From Phycisphaeraceae bacterium (GTDB lineage Bacteria > Planctomycetota > Phycisphaerae > Phycisphaerales > SM1A02): a stretch of 64,000 nt of DNA. Of this stretch, positions 22,372 to 31,528 are shown piece by piece. Below the pieces are notes generated by a model. That model saw nothing but the letters and a program-made list of their open reading frames with translations. It ran no database searches and had not been told where the DNA came from. Each line of letters opens with the position of its first letter. Position 1 is the stretch's first letter. Made by a program: the position numbers and the translations under genes. The stretch covers positions 310,001-374,000 of the forward strand of contig JAHBWY010000003.1 in the NCBI GenBank assembly GCA_019636735.1, given 5' to 3'.

Positions 22372-25300
22372 TCAGATCGGACGAGCGAGTGCCGACTTGT
22401 CCGACGGGTGTTCTGCCAGGCCCGCCTCCTCCTCGGCACGCTGACCAGAATACACCAGCGGTGCGGCAATCGCGATTGAACTGAAGGTGCCTGCAATCAG
22501 CCCCACCAGCAGGGTCATGCTGAACGGACGAATCGCGTCGCCACCCAGCACCACCAGGATGACTGCGGACATGATCGTGGTTCCGCTGGTCAGCAGGGTT
22601 CGGCTGAAAGTCTGGTTGATGGCGTCGTTCACCACCTGCCGCGTGGCCAGCGCCATTCGCCCTCGTCGCTCACGGACTCGGTCGAGAATGACAATGCTGT
22701 CATTGATGTTGTAGCCCGTGATCGCCAGCAGGCCGGCGATGACATTGAGGTCGATGCGGAAGTCCTGCACGCCGATCGAGGCGCCGAAGTTGGTCATGGC
22801 CAACCACTCGCTGCCGGCGAGGAAGCCGAGACAGACGCAGAGATTGAAGCTCAGCGCCAGGATCACACCAAGCGAATAGCGAAGCGAACCGAAGCGCACC
22901 CAGATGTACCCGAGCATCAGGATGAGGCTCAGGCAGACGGCGATGACCGCGTTGGCGAGAAGGGACTGGGCCACCGTGGGCGAGAAGCTCGCAACCTGAT
23001 CGAGCGAGGTCTCCGTTGCGAGCGCCTGCGTCACGAGCGCCCACTCTCGCTGCGCAAGTTGCGCGTCCCATGTCTCGAAGGGAACCTTCGGCAGGTTGAC
23101 GAGCGGATCACTGACGAGAATCGCAATCGAGGTGTAGCCGCGCTCCGGGACCTCGGCATTCGCAAGATCGAGGCCGACGATCCGTACTTCGCGCCCCGCC
23201 GCATCGCTGAAGTCCGGCTGCGTGCGCATGCGGCTCAAGCGACCTCGCGCTTCATCGAGCGTGATCGGTGGGTCGATGGCCTCGAGCGTGATGGCCACAC
23301 CGCCCCGGAAGCGACCGATCGGATCAGTGAGCTCGGGGCGCCCCACCACTTCACCAAGGGAGCGCTGCTGAATCGGTCGGGTGTGAGCCGTGTGGCCGCC
23401 CTCCGAACCTCGGAAGGAGCGAGAGAGCTGGGCGTCGAGCTCGGCCGCAAATGCGCCGGTGAGCGCACGGACCGCATCATCGGTGAGGGCACTCTCATCC
23501 ACGGCCCCCGGCGGATTGCCGATCTTGACCTGGAAGCTGCTTGCCTGGAAGTCGGAAGTCATCTCGCCCAGGGTCAGCACGCCTGCCGTGCGGAACTGCC
23601 CGGCCACGCTCTCCGAAGGCCCCGATCGGCCGATCTCCTGCAAGCGCCGCTCGACCTCCTGCCGCGAGATGAGAATGCGTCCGTCGGACGAACTTGGTCC
23701 GGTCGGAATCCGAAGCTCCGTTCCCGGCTGCAAGGCCGCGAAGTCGACACCCGGGTTGAGCGCGACGATTGCCTCGGGGGGCACGCCGGTGATTTGCGCG
23801 GCGATCGAGGCCGGCGTATCACCCGCTCGGGCCTGATACGGCCGCGTCTCGACGCGCTTCGTGGTCATCGTCATGGCGACACCACCGCGGAACTCCGTGT
23901 CGAGCATGTAGGAGCCGCGCGAGGCCACGAGGCCGATACCGATGATCGCCAGCGTGATGGTCGTGCCGAAGAGCATCGGCCGCAGTCGGATCCAGTCGAT
24001 GCTCGGGACGAGGAAGCGATTCACCGCCGGGAAGACAGTGGTCACCATCGGCAGCTTCTTCGCGCCGATCCAGTCGGTGTAGATGACCATCAGCACTCGG
24101 GAGAGCCAGACACCGCCGAGCACCGTCGCAAAGGCGCCGATCATCATCGTGACACCGAAGCCCTTGACCTCGGCGCCCGCGAAGTAGATGAGCACGATGC
24201 AGACCATGATGTTCGTCACATTGCCGTCGAGAATCGCGCTCAAGGCCCGTGCGAAGCCGAGTCGCGCCGCCTTCTTCAAGGGTTCCTTGTTGTTCACGAT
24301 CTCCTCGCGCATGCGCTCGAAGATGAGCACATTGGCGTCGACCGCCATGCCGATCGCCAGCGCGATACCCGCGAGTCCCGGCATCGTGAAGGTCGAGTCG
24401 ATGAAGGCCATCATCCCGAAAATGCTCAGGATGATGAAGGCCAGCGCGATGTTCGCGATGATGCCCGCCACCATGTAGTAGCAGAGCATCAGGATGGCCA
24501 CGGCCACCACGGAGAAGAGCACGGCACTGAGGCCGCGAACGAGATTGTCAGCTCCGAGCGAAGGTCCGAGGACATTCACCGAGATCGGTTCAGGCGAGAG
24601 CTGTCCTGCGAGCGCACCGGCCTGAAGCACGCGCGTGAGGTAGTTGATGTCGTCGCGACTGAAGTTGCCGTAGATCACACCCCGATCGCGGATGACGCCG
24701 TTGATGTTCGCCGCGGTGTAGACCTGCCGGTCAAGGACGACCGCCATCGGCTTCTGAAGATTGTTGGCTGTCAGCACGCCCATCAGCGCTCCGCCGGCGG
24801 TGTCGAGACGGAAGCTCACCGCCGGGCGACCCAGGTCATCGACATCAGGCCTTGCGCCCACCATCGCCCAGCTTCGCCCCGGGTCATGGGTGATGCTCTT
24901 CCCGTCGGTGGTGTAGAGCAGCAGGTAGGGCTCGCCCTCGAACACACCCGCGACGAGTTGACGCCGCTGCTGGAAGTAGCTCACCGGATCCGCCCGCGCT
25001 TCCGCGAGGAGCGCCGGAGTGTCCGCCCACTGCTTCAGGTCCTGCACCTTGAACCATCGGGCGACGGGCGAGTCGGTCGCCTCGGGGCCTCGCTCGGCGA
25101 GCTGCTGACGCAACTCGACGGGGTTCACACCCTCGGGGTTGGCGGCATCAACCGCGATGAAGAACTCGAGCACACCGGCGCCACGGAAGAGCCGCTTCAG
25201 GTCCTCCGGACCGTCCAAGCCCGTTCGCCGCGCTTCGAAGGCGGCCCAGGTTTCGAGCACGCGGTCAAGTTCCGGTGCGAGCCACGGAATCTGCTCCCGG

Positions 25301-26046
25301 ATGATCGCGATCTCTTCATCGCGCTCACTCGGGCCCATGACCACCCTGTTGCGGTCGTCCATGCGAGGCTTGCCCGTGACAGGGTCGAGGACCGCCCTCG
25401 GCCTTGGTGAGAGGGCGAGTGCGCGGATCAGGCGGCGCTCCGAAATCCCCGCGCTCGCCAGCATGTCCGCCCCCTGTTCGAGCGCCACTTCCGCCTCTGC
25501 GAGCGACGCTGTCGCTGCCCGAAGCGCAGCATCGTCGCCGGCCAGTGCCGCCGACTCCAACGCCTGACGAGCCTCCATGGCCCGCGCCGCAGCTCGTTCA
25601 AGCGCCGCGAGCTGCGCCCGGCGTCCCTCGTCGGCGCCGCCGAATCTCGTGACGGCGGTGCCCGCCTTGGCCGCCGCAACGAGCTCGTCATCATCCACGC
25701 GCGACGAAGAGACGAGATTCTCAAGCGCTGAGCGGAAGGTGAGCTGGAGCGCCTGCACCTCGGGGCTCGGCAGCGGCATGACCACTTCGAAGCGGTTGAA
25801 GCCCTGCGGCAGGAAGGAGATATCGAAGACGCCCTGCGGGTTCGCACGATCCTTCAGGACATTGATGACATCGGTCACCACCGCGGAGTTGTCCGACCCT
25901 GGTGGAATCTCGACCGAGTAAATCAGGCTGACGCCGCCGCGAAGATCGCGACCAAGGCGGAGGGACTCCTTCGGTGGCACGAGGAGATAGACAAAGCCTG
26001 CCGCAAGCAGCGCGATGATGAGAAGGTGAATGCCAGGTCGTTTCAT
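22372..26046 (-). CDS. secDF: Fused protein translocase subunit SecDF with a LysM-like insertion in the SecF part
   Basis: SecDF uses the proton gradient to pull exported proteins across the membrane. This fusion of 1224 residues is far longer than the usual 750-850. The SecD half has the first helix, LGRDLRGGVSL, an Ala-rich insert (about 105-200), a P1 head region, and a membrane block with MPGLAGIALAIGMAVDANVLIFERMREE. The SecF half begins at about 690, with LDTEFRGGVAM, then a LysM-like module at about 737-782 (start YQARAGDTPASIAAQITG, end LQPGTELRIP). Its membrane block has ITGYNINDSIVILDRVRE. The gene follows yajC after 89 nt, the usual order. Confidence 0.96.
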   Translation of the reverse strand: MKRPGIHLLIIALLAAGFVYLLVPPKESLRLGRDLRGGVSLIYSVEIPPGSDNSAVVTDVINVLKDRANPQGVFDISFLPQGFNRFEVVMPLPSPEVQALQLTFRSALENLVSSSRVDDDELVAAAKAGTAVTRFGGADEGRRAQLAALERAAARAMEARQALESAALAGDDAALRAATASLAEAEVALEQGADMLASAGISERRLIRALALSPRPRAVLDPVTGKPRMDDRNRVVMGPSERDEEIAIIREQIPWLAPELDRVLETWAAFEARRTGLDGPEDLKRLFRGAGVLEFFIAVDAANPEGVNPVELRQQLAERGPEATDSPVARWFKVQDLKQWADTPALLAEARADPVSYFQQRRQLVAGVFEGEPYLLLYTTDGKSITHDPGRSWAMVGARPDVDDLGRPAVSFRLDTAGGALMGVLTANNLQKPMAVVLDRQVYTAANINGVIRDRGVIYGNFSRDDINYLTRVLQAGALAGQLSPEPISVNVLGPSLGADNLVRGLSAVLFSVVAVAILMLCYYMVAGIIANIALAFIILSIFGMMAFIDSTFTMPGLAGIALAIGMAVDANVLIFERMREEIVNNKEPLKKAARLGFARALSAILDGNVTNIMVCIVLIYFAGAEVKGFGVTMMIGAFATVLGGVWLSRVLMVIYTDWIGAKKLPMVTTVFPAVNRFLVPSIDWIRLRPMLFGTTITLAIIGIGLVASRGSYMLDTEFRGGVAMTMTTKRVETRPYQARAGDTPASIAAQITGVPPEAIVALNPGVDFAALQPGTELRIPTGPSSSDGRILISRQEVERRLQEIGRSGPSESVAGQFRTAGVLTLGEMTSDFQASSFQVKIGNPPGAVDESALTDDAVRALTGAFAAELDAQLSRSFRGSEGGHTAHTRPIQQRSLGEVVGRPELTDPIGRFRGGVAITLEAIDPPITLDEARGRLSRMRTQPDFSDAAGREVRIVGLDLANAEVPERGYTSIAILVSDPLVNLPKVPFETWDAQLAQREWALVTQALATETSLDQVASFSPTVAQSLLANAVIAVCLSLILMLGYIWVRFGSLRYSLGVILALSFNLCVCLGFLAGSEWLAMTNFGASIGVQDFRIDLNVIAGLLAITGYNINDSIVILDRVRERRGRMALATRQVVNDAINQTFSRTLLTSGTTIMSAVILVVLGGDAIRPFSMTLLVGLIAGTFSSIAIAAPLVYSGQRAEEEAGLAEHPSDKSALARPI

Positions 26047-26135
26047 GGGTGATTCGTTCGTTCAGGGCGTCGAGGTGCGATCGTGCCCCAACCCTGAGGC
26101 CGGGGGACGCATCTCCGCGTGTGCAGTCAGGGAGA

Positions 26136-26588
26136 TCAGGTCTTCGCCTCTTCGCTGCTCTCCGGGGCCTCTTCCAGCACCGATTGAATGGCGTCACGGG
26201 AGAAGGTGATCCGCGTGTTGGAGCTCTCGTCGACCTTCAGGACCACCGTGCGCGGCTTGATCTCGACGACGGACCCGATGATGCCGCCCGAGGTCACCAC
26301 CCGGTCGTGCTTGCGGAGGGCGCTGAGCATCGCCTCTCGCTGCTTGCGCTGGCGTCTCCCGGTGAAGATGGTCATCATGAAGAGGACCGCCACCATCGCG
26401 AGCACGATGAAGATGAAGGGGTCCATCCCCCGCTGCGTCGCGGCCCCGGCGGGTGGGTTCGCCGCCGAATTGTCGACAGCAGTTCCGCCACCCTGGCCGC
26501 GGGCGCTGGTGGCGTTGACGGCCTGATCGAGGGGCGTTCCCTGGAGCGCAAGGGTCCAGGCCGAGGGGCTGAGATCGAACATGGTCAT
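26136..26588 (-). CDS. yajC: Preprotein translocase subunit YajC
   Basis: YajC is the small membrane partner of SecDF. The protein of about 150 residues has one transmembrane segment (FIFIVLAMVAVLFMMTIF), then the cytoplasmic basic stretch RRQRKQREAMLSAL and the KHDRVVTSGGIIGSVVEI beta motif that defines the family. It has an unusual N-terminal extension of about 60 residues before the membrane segment, with a low-complexity Gly/Ala part. ATG 26588 follows GAAG seven bases upstream; ATG 26582 is an equally good alternative with AGGA six bases upstream. The gap to tgt is 4 nt. Confidence 0.92.
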   Translation of the reverse strand: MTMFDLSPSAWTLALQGTPLDQAVNATSARGQGGGTAVDNSAANPPAGAATQRGMDPFIFIVLAMVAVLFMMTIFTGRRQRKQREAMLSALRKHDRVVTSGGIIGSVVEIKPRTVVLKVDESSNTRITFSRDAIQSVLEEAPESSEEAKT

Positions 26589-26592
26589 TCCT

Positions 26593-27879
26593 TCACTTCG
26601 CTGGCGGGGTCGGCGACAGGCAGGGCCACGCCCCCCTGATTGAGGACCACGCATCATCCCGGATCGCCCGCCGGATGTCCAGCAGCAGGCATTGGAAGTG
26701 CCGGAGGTTATGGAGGCTTGCCAGGATCGGCCCCAGCATCTCGCCCGCCTGAAAGAGATGTCTCAGGTATCCGCGACCGAAGCCGCCGGCACACACCTCG
26801 CAATCGCACGAGGCATCAAGCGGCTCGGGATCGTCCGCAAAGCACGCATTGCGCAGGCGAAGCGGACCCTGGCGGGTGAAGACGAGCGCATTCCGCCCGC
26901 TCCGTGTCGGCAGGACGCAGTCGAACATGTCGACTCCCGCCTCAACGGCCGCCACAATGTCGCGCTCATAGCCGACCCCCATCAGGTAGCGCGGCTTGTC
27001 TTCGGGCAGGAGCGGCGCCGTGAAGCGGACGACGCGCTCGATCTCTTCGGGCGTCTCGCCGACCGCCACTCCGCCGATCGCATAGCCGGGCAGCTCGATC
27101 GCGCAGGTCAGTTCGGCCGACTGACGACGAAGGTCAAGATCAGTGCCGCCCTGCACGATGCCGAAGAGCGCTTGGCGCTCCGGTGCACGGTGCGCGGCAA
27201 CGCACCTCTTGAGCCAGCGCGCGCTGCGGTCGACCGCCTCACGACGCCGCGCCGCAAGATCCTGCGGTCGCGCCACGCGCGAGGCTCGGAGTGTCGATGG
27301 CGCGCTCGCACGCCGCGCGGGCGCGGCGGGGCGCTCGCCAGACTCGGATCGTGCGCTTCGGGAGTCGTCGTCTCGCTGACCACCATCACCCCGGTCACTG
27401 TCCGCATCTTCCTCGCCCCCATGCGCCGGCGGGCAGTCGTCGAAGGCCATGATGATGTCCGCGCCGAGATCGTTCTGCACCGCCATCGATGACTCGGGCC
27501 CCATGTGCACGCGCGACCCATCGATGAAACTTCGGAAGGTCACGCCATCCTCGTTGATCTGATTGGAGGCGCTCATCGAGAAGGCCTGGAAACCGCCGGA
27601 GTCGGTCAGGATCGGACCATCCCAGCGCATGAAGGCATGCACGCCCCCGAAGCGGCGCACACGCTCGCTCCCCGGACGCAGCATGAGATGAAACGCGTTG
27701 TTCAGGATGCACTGCGCGCCGCTTGAGCGCACCTGCGATGGCGTCAATCCCTTCATTGCCGCGGCGGTAGCCACCGGCATGAACGCCGGTGTCTCGAACG
27801 CGCCATGCGGCGTCGTCACTCGTCCGAGGCGCGCCTGGACGCCTCGAGCGCGAGCGAGAATGTCAAAGCGAATGGCCAT
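26593..27879 (-). CDS. tgt: Queuine tRNA-ribosyltransferase with an unusual internal insertion
   Basis: Exchanges guanine 34 for a 7-deazaguanine in tRNAs with GUN anticodons. The family marks are all present: ILTDSGGFQAFS, FGIVQGG, GYAIGGVAVGE, the nucleophile Asp in DMFDCVLPTRSGRNAL, and the zinc site CDCEVC plus a later histidine (ASLHN). The length is 428 residues against about 375 in most bacteria. The excess is a hydrophilic insert at about 152-205, between FDDCPP (C149) and REAVDRSARW, made mostly of Asp/Arg/Ser/Ala. It falls in a surface loop of the barrel in known structures, so the enzyme may still work. The gene heads the tgt-yajC-secDF series. Confidence 0.95.
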   Translation of the reverse strand: MAIRFDILARARGVQARLGRVTTPHGAFETPAFMPVATAAAMKGLTPSQVRSSGAQCILNNAFHLMLRPGSERVRRFGGVHAFMRWDGPILTDSGGFQAFSMSASNQINEDGVTFRSFIDGSRVHMGPESSMAVQNDLGADIIMAFDDCPPAHGGEEDADSDRGDGGQRDDDSRSARSESGERPAAPARRASAPSTLRASRVARPQDLAARRREAVDRSARWLKRCVAAHRAPERQALFGIVQGGTDLDLRRQSAELTCAIELPGYAIGGVAVGETPEEIERVVRFTAPLLPEDKPRYLMGVGYERDIVAAVEAGVDMFDCVLPTRSGRNALVFTRQGPLRLRNACFADDPEPLDASCDCEVCAGGFGRGYLRHLFQAGEMLGPILASLHNLRHFQCLLLDIRRAIRDDAWSSIRGAWPCLSPTPPAK

Positions 27880-27881
27880 GC

Positions 27882-29054
27882 TCAGTTGCGCGACGACCTG
27901 CTGGCCCTTCGAAGCGCCTCCTGCTCGGCGCGGGAGAGCGATTGGAGCCCCTCGCGGCTCACCTTCTCGAGAATGCGATCGACTTCGGCACGATCCGGTG
28001 CCAGGTCCCGCGGCGAGGGGCGGGGTGCCGCGCCGCCGGACCTCGCGCGACGCGAGCGGCTCGTGGGATCGGCGCGGCCGAGAAAGTCAAAGAAGCCGTG
28101 GAGGTGATTCGGGTTCCTGATGAAGTACCACCCGGCGATCGCGCCTCCGATGTGCGCGGCCTCCCCTCCGGCGTTGTTGCCCTGCATGATCACGGTGAAG
28201 AGCGCCACACCCACGAGGACATACGCCAGCGTGTCCATTCGCATCGGCAGGATGCCCCAGACATAGACGCGAGCGTGGGGCACGAGGTACGCGCCGGCCA
28301 TGAGCACGCCGAAGACACCGGCACTGGCTCCGACCAAGGGCGTCTCGGGATCATTGAAGAGCAGGAAGGGCGCCCACTTCATCGCCTGCGGCCCGAACAT
28401 GATCACCGCCTGCGTCCCCACACCATTCAGGAGCAGGTACATGAGCGCTCCCGCGATACCGCAGAGGAGATAAAACGCGAGATAGCGCTTGCCGCCGAGC
28501 GTGCGTTCCACAATGGGTCCGAAGAACCAGAGACCGATCATGTTGAACGCGATGTGCCAGATTCCCCCGTGAAGGAACTGAAAGCCGATGAAGCGCCAGA
28601 ACTCGAAGCCACGGAGCGAGCCGTCGGGTGCGCGATGCACCACCGCCGAGCTCGTGGAGAAGTAGAGCCATGAATAGAAGAACGGCTCGGCGCGATAGAC
28701 CTCGCGAGCCACGGGGCGACCGGCGGCATCGAGCAGCAACCGAACTCCCACCGATCCGGGAACGACCGGTCCCTGCGTCACCGGCTTGATGCCATCGGGC
28801 GCTGCGGTCAGGGTCTTGAAGCGCTCATGCTCCTCACGGGAGTCGGCGAACATCATGCCCCGCGGCCACTCAACTCCCTGAAAGACCCAGCGCGCGGGCA
28901 GGAATGGGTCGAGGATGAAGACCGCGGCGCAGAGAATGATCAGCCATGTGTTCACCGAGAACCGTGGAAATCCCCCGACGGCGCCGGGTGAGAAGCTCGG
29001 GCCACGGCCCCGTGCCGGGCGGTCGGTCATGTACGAGCGGTCGGCAAGTCCCAT
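27882..29054 (-). CDS. Rhomboid-family intramembrane serine protease
   Basis: A 390-residue membrane protein. Catalytic marks are the serine S244 in LVGASAGVFG and the histidine H301 in EAAHIGGAIAG. The HGGIWHIAFNMIGLWFFGPIVE segment supplies the conserved region before the core. Rhomboids cleave transmembrane substrates within the bilayer. A long insert after the first helix (about 60-150) is predicted outside the core. The C-terminal 35 residues (VDRILEKVSREG..SLSRAEQEALRRAS) form a soluble helical motif seen in rhomboid C-tails, which is repeated in the neighbouring site-2 protease. It starts 12 nt after that gene and ends 2 nt before tgt. Confidence 0.92.
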   Translation of the reverse strand: MGLADRSYMTDRPARGRGPSFSPGAVGGFPRFSVNTWLIILCAAVFILDPFLPARWVFQGVEWPRGMMFADSREEHERFKTLTAAPDGIKPVTQGPVVPGSVGVRLLLDAAGRPVAREVYRAEPFFYSWLYFSTSSAVVHRAPDGSLRGFEFWRFIGFQFLHGGIWHIAFNMIGLWFFGPIVERTLGGKRYLAFYLLCGIAGALMYLLLNGVGTQAVIMFGPQAMKWAPFLLFNDPETPLVGASAGVFGVLMAGAYLVPHARVYVWGILPMRMDTLAYVLVGVALFTVIMQGNNAGGEAAHIGGAIAGWYFIRNPNHLHGFFDFLGRADPTSRSRRARSGGAAPRPSPRDLAPDRAEVDRILEKVSREGLQSLSRAEQEALRRASRSSRN

Positions 29055-29066
29055 GGATGACTCACT

Positions 29067-30074
29067 CTACTGGCCACGCCGTCGCTTCGTGGCCCGCTTG
29101 AGGAAGCGACGCTCGGACCAGGTCAGTGCGGCGCGTCCCTCCCGACCGATCTTGGCGAGAATCTCATCGAGCTTTCGATCCTCCTGTTCGAGCGCGTCGC
29201 GACGACGCGCCTCAAGCGCCGCGCGTCGTCGGGCCATCCGCTCGGCGCGCTGCCGCTCGGCGAGCGATCGCGGATCCTCGAGACCTTCATCCATCGCATC
29301 GGTGAACTCGATCCGGCGCATCGAGATGAAGCAGGTCAGGCCGCCCACGAAGGCAACCGCACCCAGAACCCAGCTCCCGATGACGATCGCCGCCACCATC
29401 ACCACGATCGCCATGATGAACCCGACGCGCGCCGCGGTTCGCGCTGCTTCCACCGCCTCCATGCGGCGCGAGAGCATCGCCCGAAGCGCCTGCCCCCCGT
29501 CGAGCGGAATCATCGGCAGCAGGTTGATGAGCAGCAGGATCCAGTTGACCCAGTGAACGATGAAGAGCGCCTCGAGATCGCGCCCCGAAAGAGTGACGAA
29601 GGCCGCAGGTGAGAACGGATTGGGAAGGAGGAGCGAGGTGCGCCAGCCGGCCATGAGCCCGAGCAGCGTCGCCGTGATGCACCAGATGGCCAGATTGACA
29701 AGCGGGCCGCCGAGGGCCGTCCAGAGTTCCGCCGTCCAGCGCGGCGGCGGTGAACACCACGCGAGACCGCCAAGCGGCCAGATCAGGATCTCATCTGCAT
29801 CACCGCCCGAGGTCCGACAGGCGACGACATGCCCCGTCTCATGCGCGAGAACCAGCAGAAAGAGCGCGCCGAGCGCGACCAGCATGCGCGGCAGATCGAA
29901 TGGGGTCGCCGCGCCTTCGCCGGGATCGGCGAGCACGCTCTTGAGCAGGGCGATCACGATGACCACGAGGAAGAGCGCATGCACCCTGACCGTCACGCCG
30001 CCCGCATGGCCGATCGGCAGCGACCAGCTCAGCGGATCATCGAAGCGAGGATGCGCGCTGCGCCAATCGCCCAT
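29067..30074 (-). CDS. Site-2-protease-type membrane metalloprotease (M50)
   Basis: A polytopic zinc protease of about 335 residues. The active site is HETGH (H78, E79, H82) in the segment LLVLAHETGHVVA, and the second metal ligand is the Asp in LLPMIPLDGGQALRAM. It lacks PDZ and CBS domains. Such proteases often release anti-sigma factors after a first cut, or process small membrane proteins. The C-terminal tail is charged and ends in LDEILAKIGREG..ALTWSERRFLKRAT, closely resembling the rhomboid tail downstream. I chose ATG 30074 because GGGGAGG lies just upstream. A GTG at 30125 overlapping the NUDIX stop (GTGA) is an alternative that adds 17 residues. Confidence 0.88.
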   Translation of the reverse strand: MGDWRSAHPRFDDPLSWSLPIGHAGGVTVRVHALFLVVIVIALLKSVLADPGEGAATPFDLPRMLVALGALFLLVLAHETGHVVACRTSGGDADEILIWPLGGLAWCSPPPRWTAELWTALGGPLVNLAIWCITATLLGLMAGWRTSLLLPNPFSPAAFVTLSGRDLEALFIVHWVNWILLLINLLPMIPLDGGQALRAMLSRRMEAVEAARTAARVGFIMAIVVMVAAIVIGSWVLGAVAFVGGLTCFISMRRIEFTDAMDEGLEDPRSLAERQRAERMARRRAALEARRRDALEQEDRKLDEILAKIGREGRAALTWSERRFLKRATKRRRGQ

Positions 30075-30121
30075 GAGTCCTCCCCGATCGCCGCGACCCT
30101 CGCCCCAGCCATCGCTCCCCT

Positions 30122-30634
30122 TCACGGCGCCGCCAATCTCCAGAGGGCGAACGCGGCAATGGTCTTGCCATCGCAGATCCGGCCATCCCGGAGCATGTCT
30201 TCGACCTCGGTCGCCGGGACCAGATCAACTTCGATCCGCTCGCCCACCTCGAGGCGCCGCTCACCAGGCGAGAGCCCCCGAGCGACAAAGGCGTGCATGA
30301 GTTCATCGGCGAAGCCCGGCGATGTGTAGAAGGTGCCAAGCGGTCGGATCTCGGAGGCGGAGTAGCCCGTTTCCTCCTCGAGTTCGCGCGCTGCGGCGAG
30401 AGCGGGGTCCTCGCCCCGCTCGAGCTTTCCGGCGCAGAACTCGCGCAGCCAACTGCCGACGGACACTCGAAGATTTCGGATCATGACCAGGCGACCATCG
30501 TCAAGTTGTGGAACGACGACGACCGCTCCCGGATGGCGCACGATGTGGCGCGTGATCTCCCGACCCCCTTCGAGGTTCACGCGCAGTCGATCAATGCTGA
30601 AGATTTCGCAGTCGAGCACTCGATCGACTTGCAC
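30122..30634 (-). CDS. NUDIX hydrolase, ADP-ribose pyrophosphatase-like
   Basis: Cleaves nucleoside diphosphates linked to another group; the ADP-ribose type is likely. The Nudix box is clear: GKLERGEDPALAAARELEEETGY. The preceding VVVVPQLDDGRLVMIRNLR and the following YTSPGFADELMHAFVARGL are typical of the ADP-ribose/GDP-mannose branch. The protein has 170 residues from GTG 30634, which has GGAGGAG six bases upstream; ATG 30658 is a weaker alternative. The open frame extends far further upstream, but that part is antisense to the Mla genes and is not coding. It is transcribed away from mlaF. Confidence 0.9.
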   Translation of the reverse strand: MQVDRVLDCEIFSIDRLRVNLEGGREITRHIVRHPGAVVVVPQLDDGRLVMIRNLRVSVGSWLREFCAGKLERGEDPALAAARELEEETGYSASEIRPLGTFYTSPGFADELMHAFVARGLSPGERRLEVGERIEVDLVPATEVEDMLRDGRICDGKTIAAFALWRLAAP

Positions 30635-30688
30635 GCCGGGCTCCTCCGGCCGGATCATAGACGGATGCCGAAGGAGCCGGACCTCACC

Positions 30689-31516
30689 ATGCCCGCGCCG
30701 CCCCAGATGCGGGTGGTGGACCTGCACAAGTCCTTCGGCAGACTCCAGGTTCTCACGGGGATCTCTGTCGACTTTCCTCGAGGTCAGACGACCGTTGTCC
30801 TCGGTCCATCGGGCTGCGGCAAGAGCGTGCTGCTCAAGCACCTCGTCGTCATCGAGCGCCCGACGCGCGGCGAAGTCTGGTTTGAAGCGACTCGCATCGA
30901 CAGGCTCTCCGAGACGGCGCTTGGACCGATCCGCCGTCGCATCGGGTTTCTCTTCCAGCAGAGCGCTCTCTTTGACTCGCTGACGGTCTTTGAAAATGTC
31001 GCCTTCCCGCTCCGCGAGCAGGGCATGCGCGACGGCGACGAGATCGCCGGCCGCGTCGAGCGTGTCCTTCGCATGGTGGGATTGCCCGAGAAGGCGAAGC
31101 AGATGCCCGCCGATCTCTCCGGCGGCCAGCGGAAGCGCATCGCGCTCGCGCGGGCGATTGTCCTCGAACCCGCGGTGGTCCTCTACGACGAGCCGACCAC
31201 CGGACTCGACCCGATCCGCGCCGATGTCATCAATGAACTGGTCCTGAAGCTTCGGGATGAGCTCTCGATCACCGGCATCGTGGTCACCCATGATCTTCAC
31301 AGTGCCTTCAAGCTGGCCGATCGGATGGTGATGATTCACGAGGGCAAGGTGCGGCTCCAGGGCGTTCCGGAGCTCTTCCGCGAGTCCACCGACGAGATGA
31401 TCCGTCGATTCCTCGCGGGCGAAGCACTTCCGGAGGAGCTGGCGGAAATCCGCAGGAACGGCCATGATCCGGTGTTGCGACCGCCCCCCACGCGAAGCAC
31501 CCCAGCCTCGCTCTGA
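30689..31516 (+). CDS. mlaF: MlaF-like ABC transporter ATP-binding protein (phospholipid transport)
   Basis: The ATPase of an MCE-type lipid transport system, which moves phospholipids between the inner and outer membranes. Motifs: Walker A GPSGCGKSV, Q loop FLFQQSALFDSLTVFENV, signature DLSGGQRKRIALARA, Walker B VVLYDEPTTGLDP and the switch HDLHSAFKLAD. The QQSALFDS and GQRKR patterns are those of the MlaF/MkL branch. From ATG 30689 it has 275 residues; AAGGAG lies 12 bases upstream, a little far. ATG 30665 is an alternative. The MlaD gene follows after 12 nt, but no MlaE permease gene is next to it. Confidence 0.9.
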   Translation: MPAPPQMRVVDLHKSFGRLQVLTGISVDFPRGQTTVVLGPSGCGKSVLLKHLVVIERPTRGEVWFEATRIDRLSETALGPIRRRIGFLFQQSALFDSLTVFENVAFPLREQGMRDGDEIAGRVERVLRMVGLPEKAKQMPADLSGGQRKRIALARAIVLEPAVVLYDEPTTGLDPIRADVINELVLKLRDELSITGIVVTHDLHSAFKLADRMVMIHEGKVRLQGVPELFRESTDEMIRRFLAGEALPEELAEIRRNGHDPVLRPPPTRSTPASL

Positions 31517-31528
31517 GCCACCACTCCC

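Noticed and set aside
23059..25410. A 783-codon open frame on the plus strand opposite secDF
   Set aside because: It is antisense to a highly conserved gene, is rich in His, Arg and Asp as expected of the opposite strand of GC-rich coding DNA, and shows no domain.
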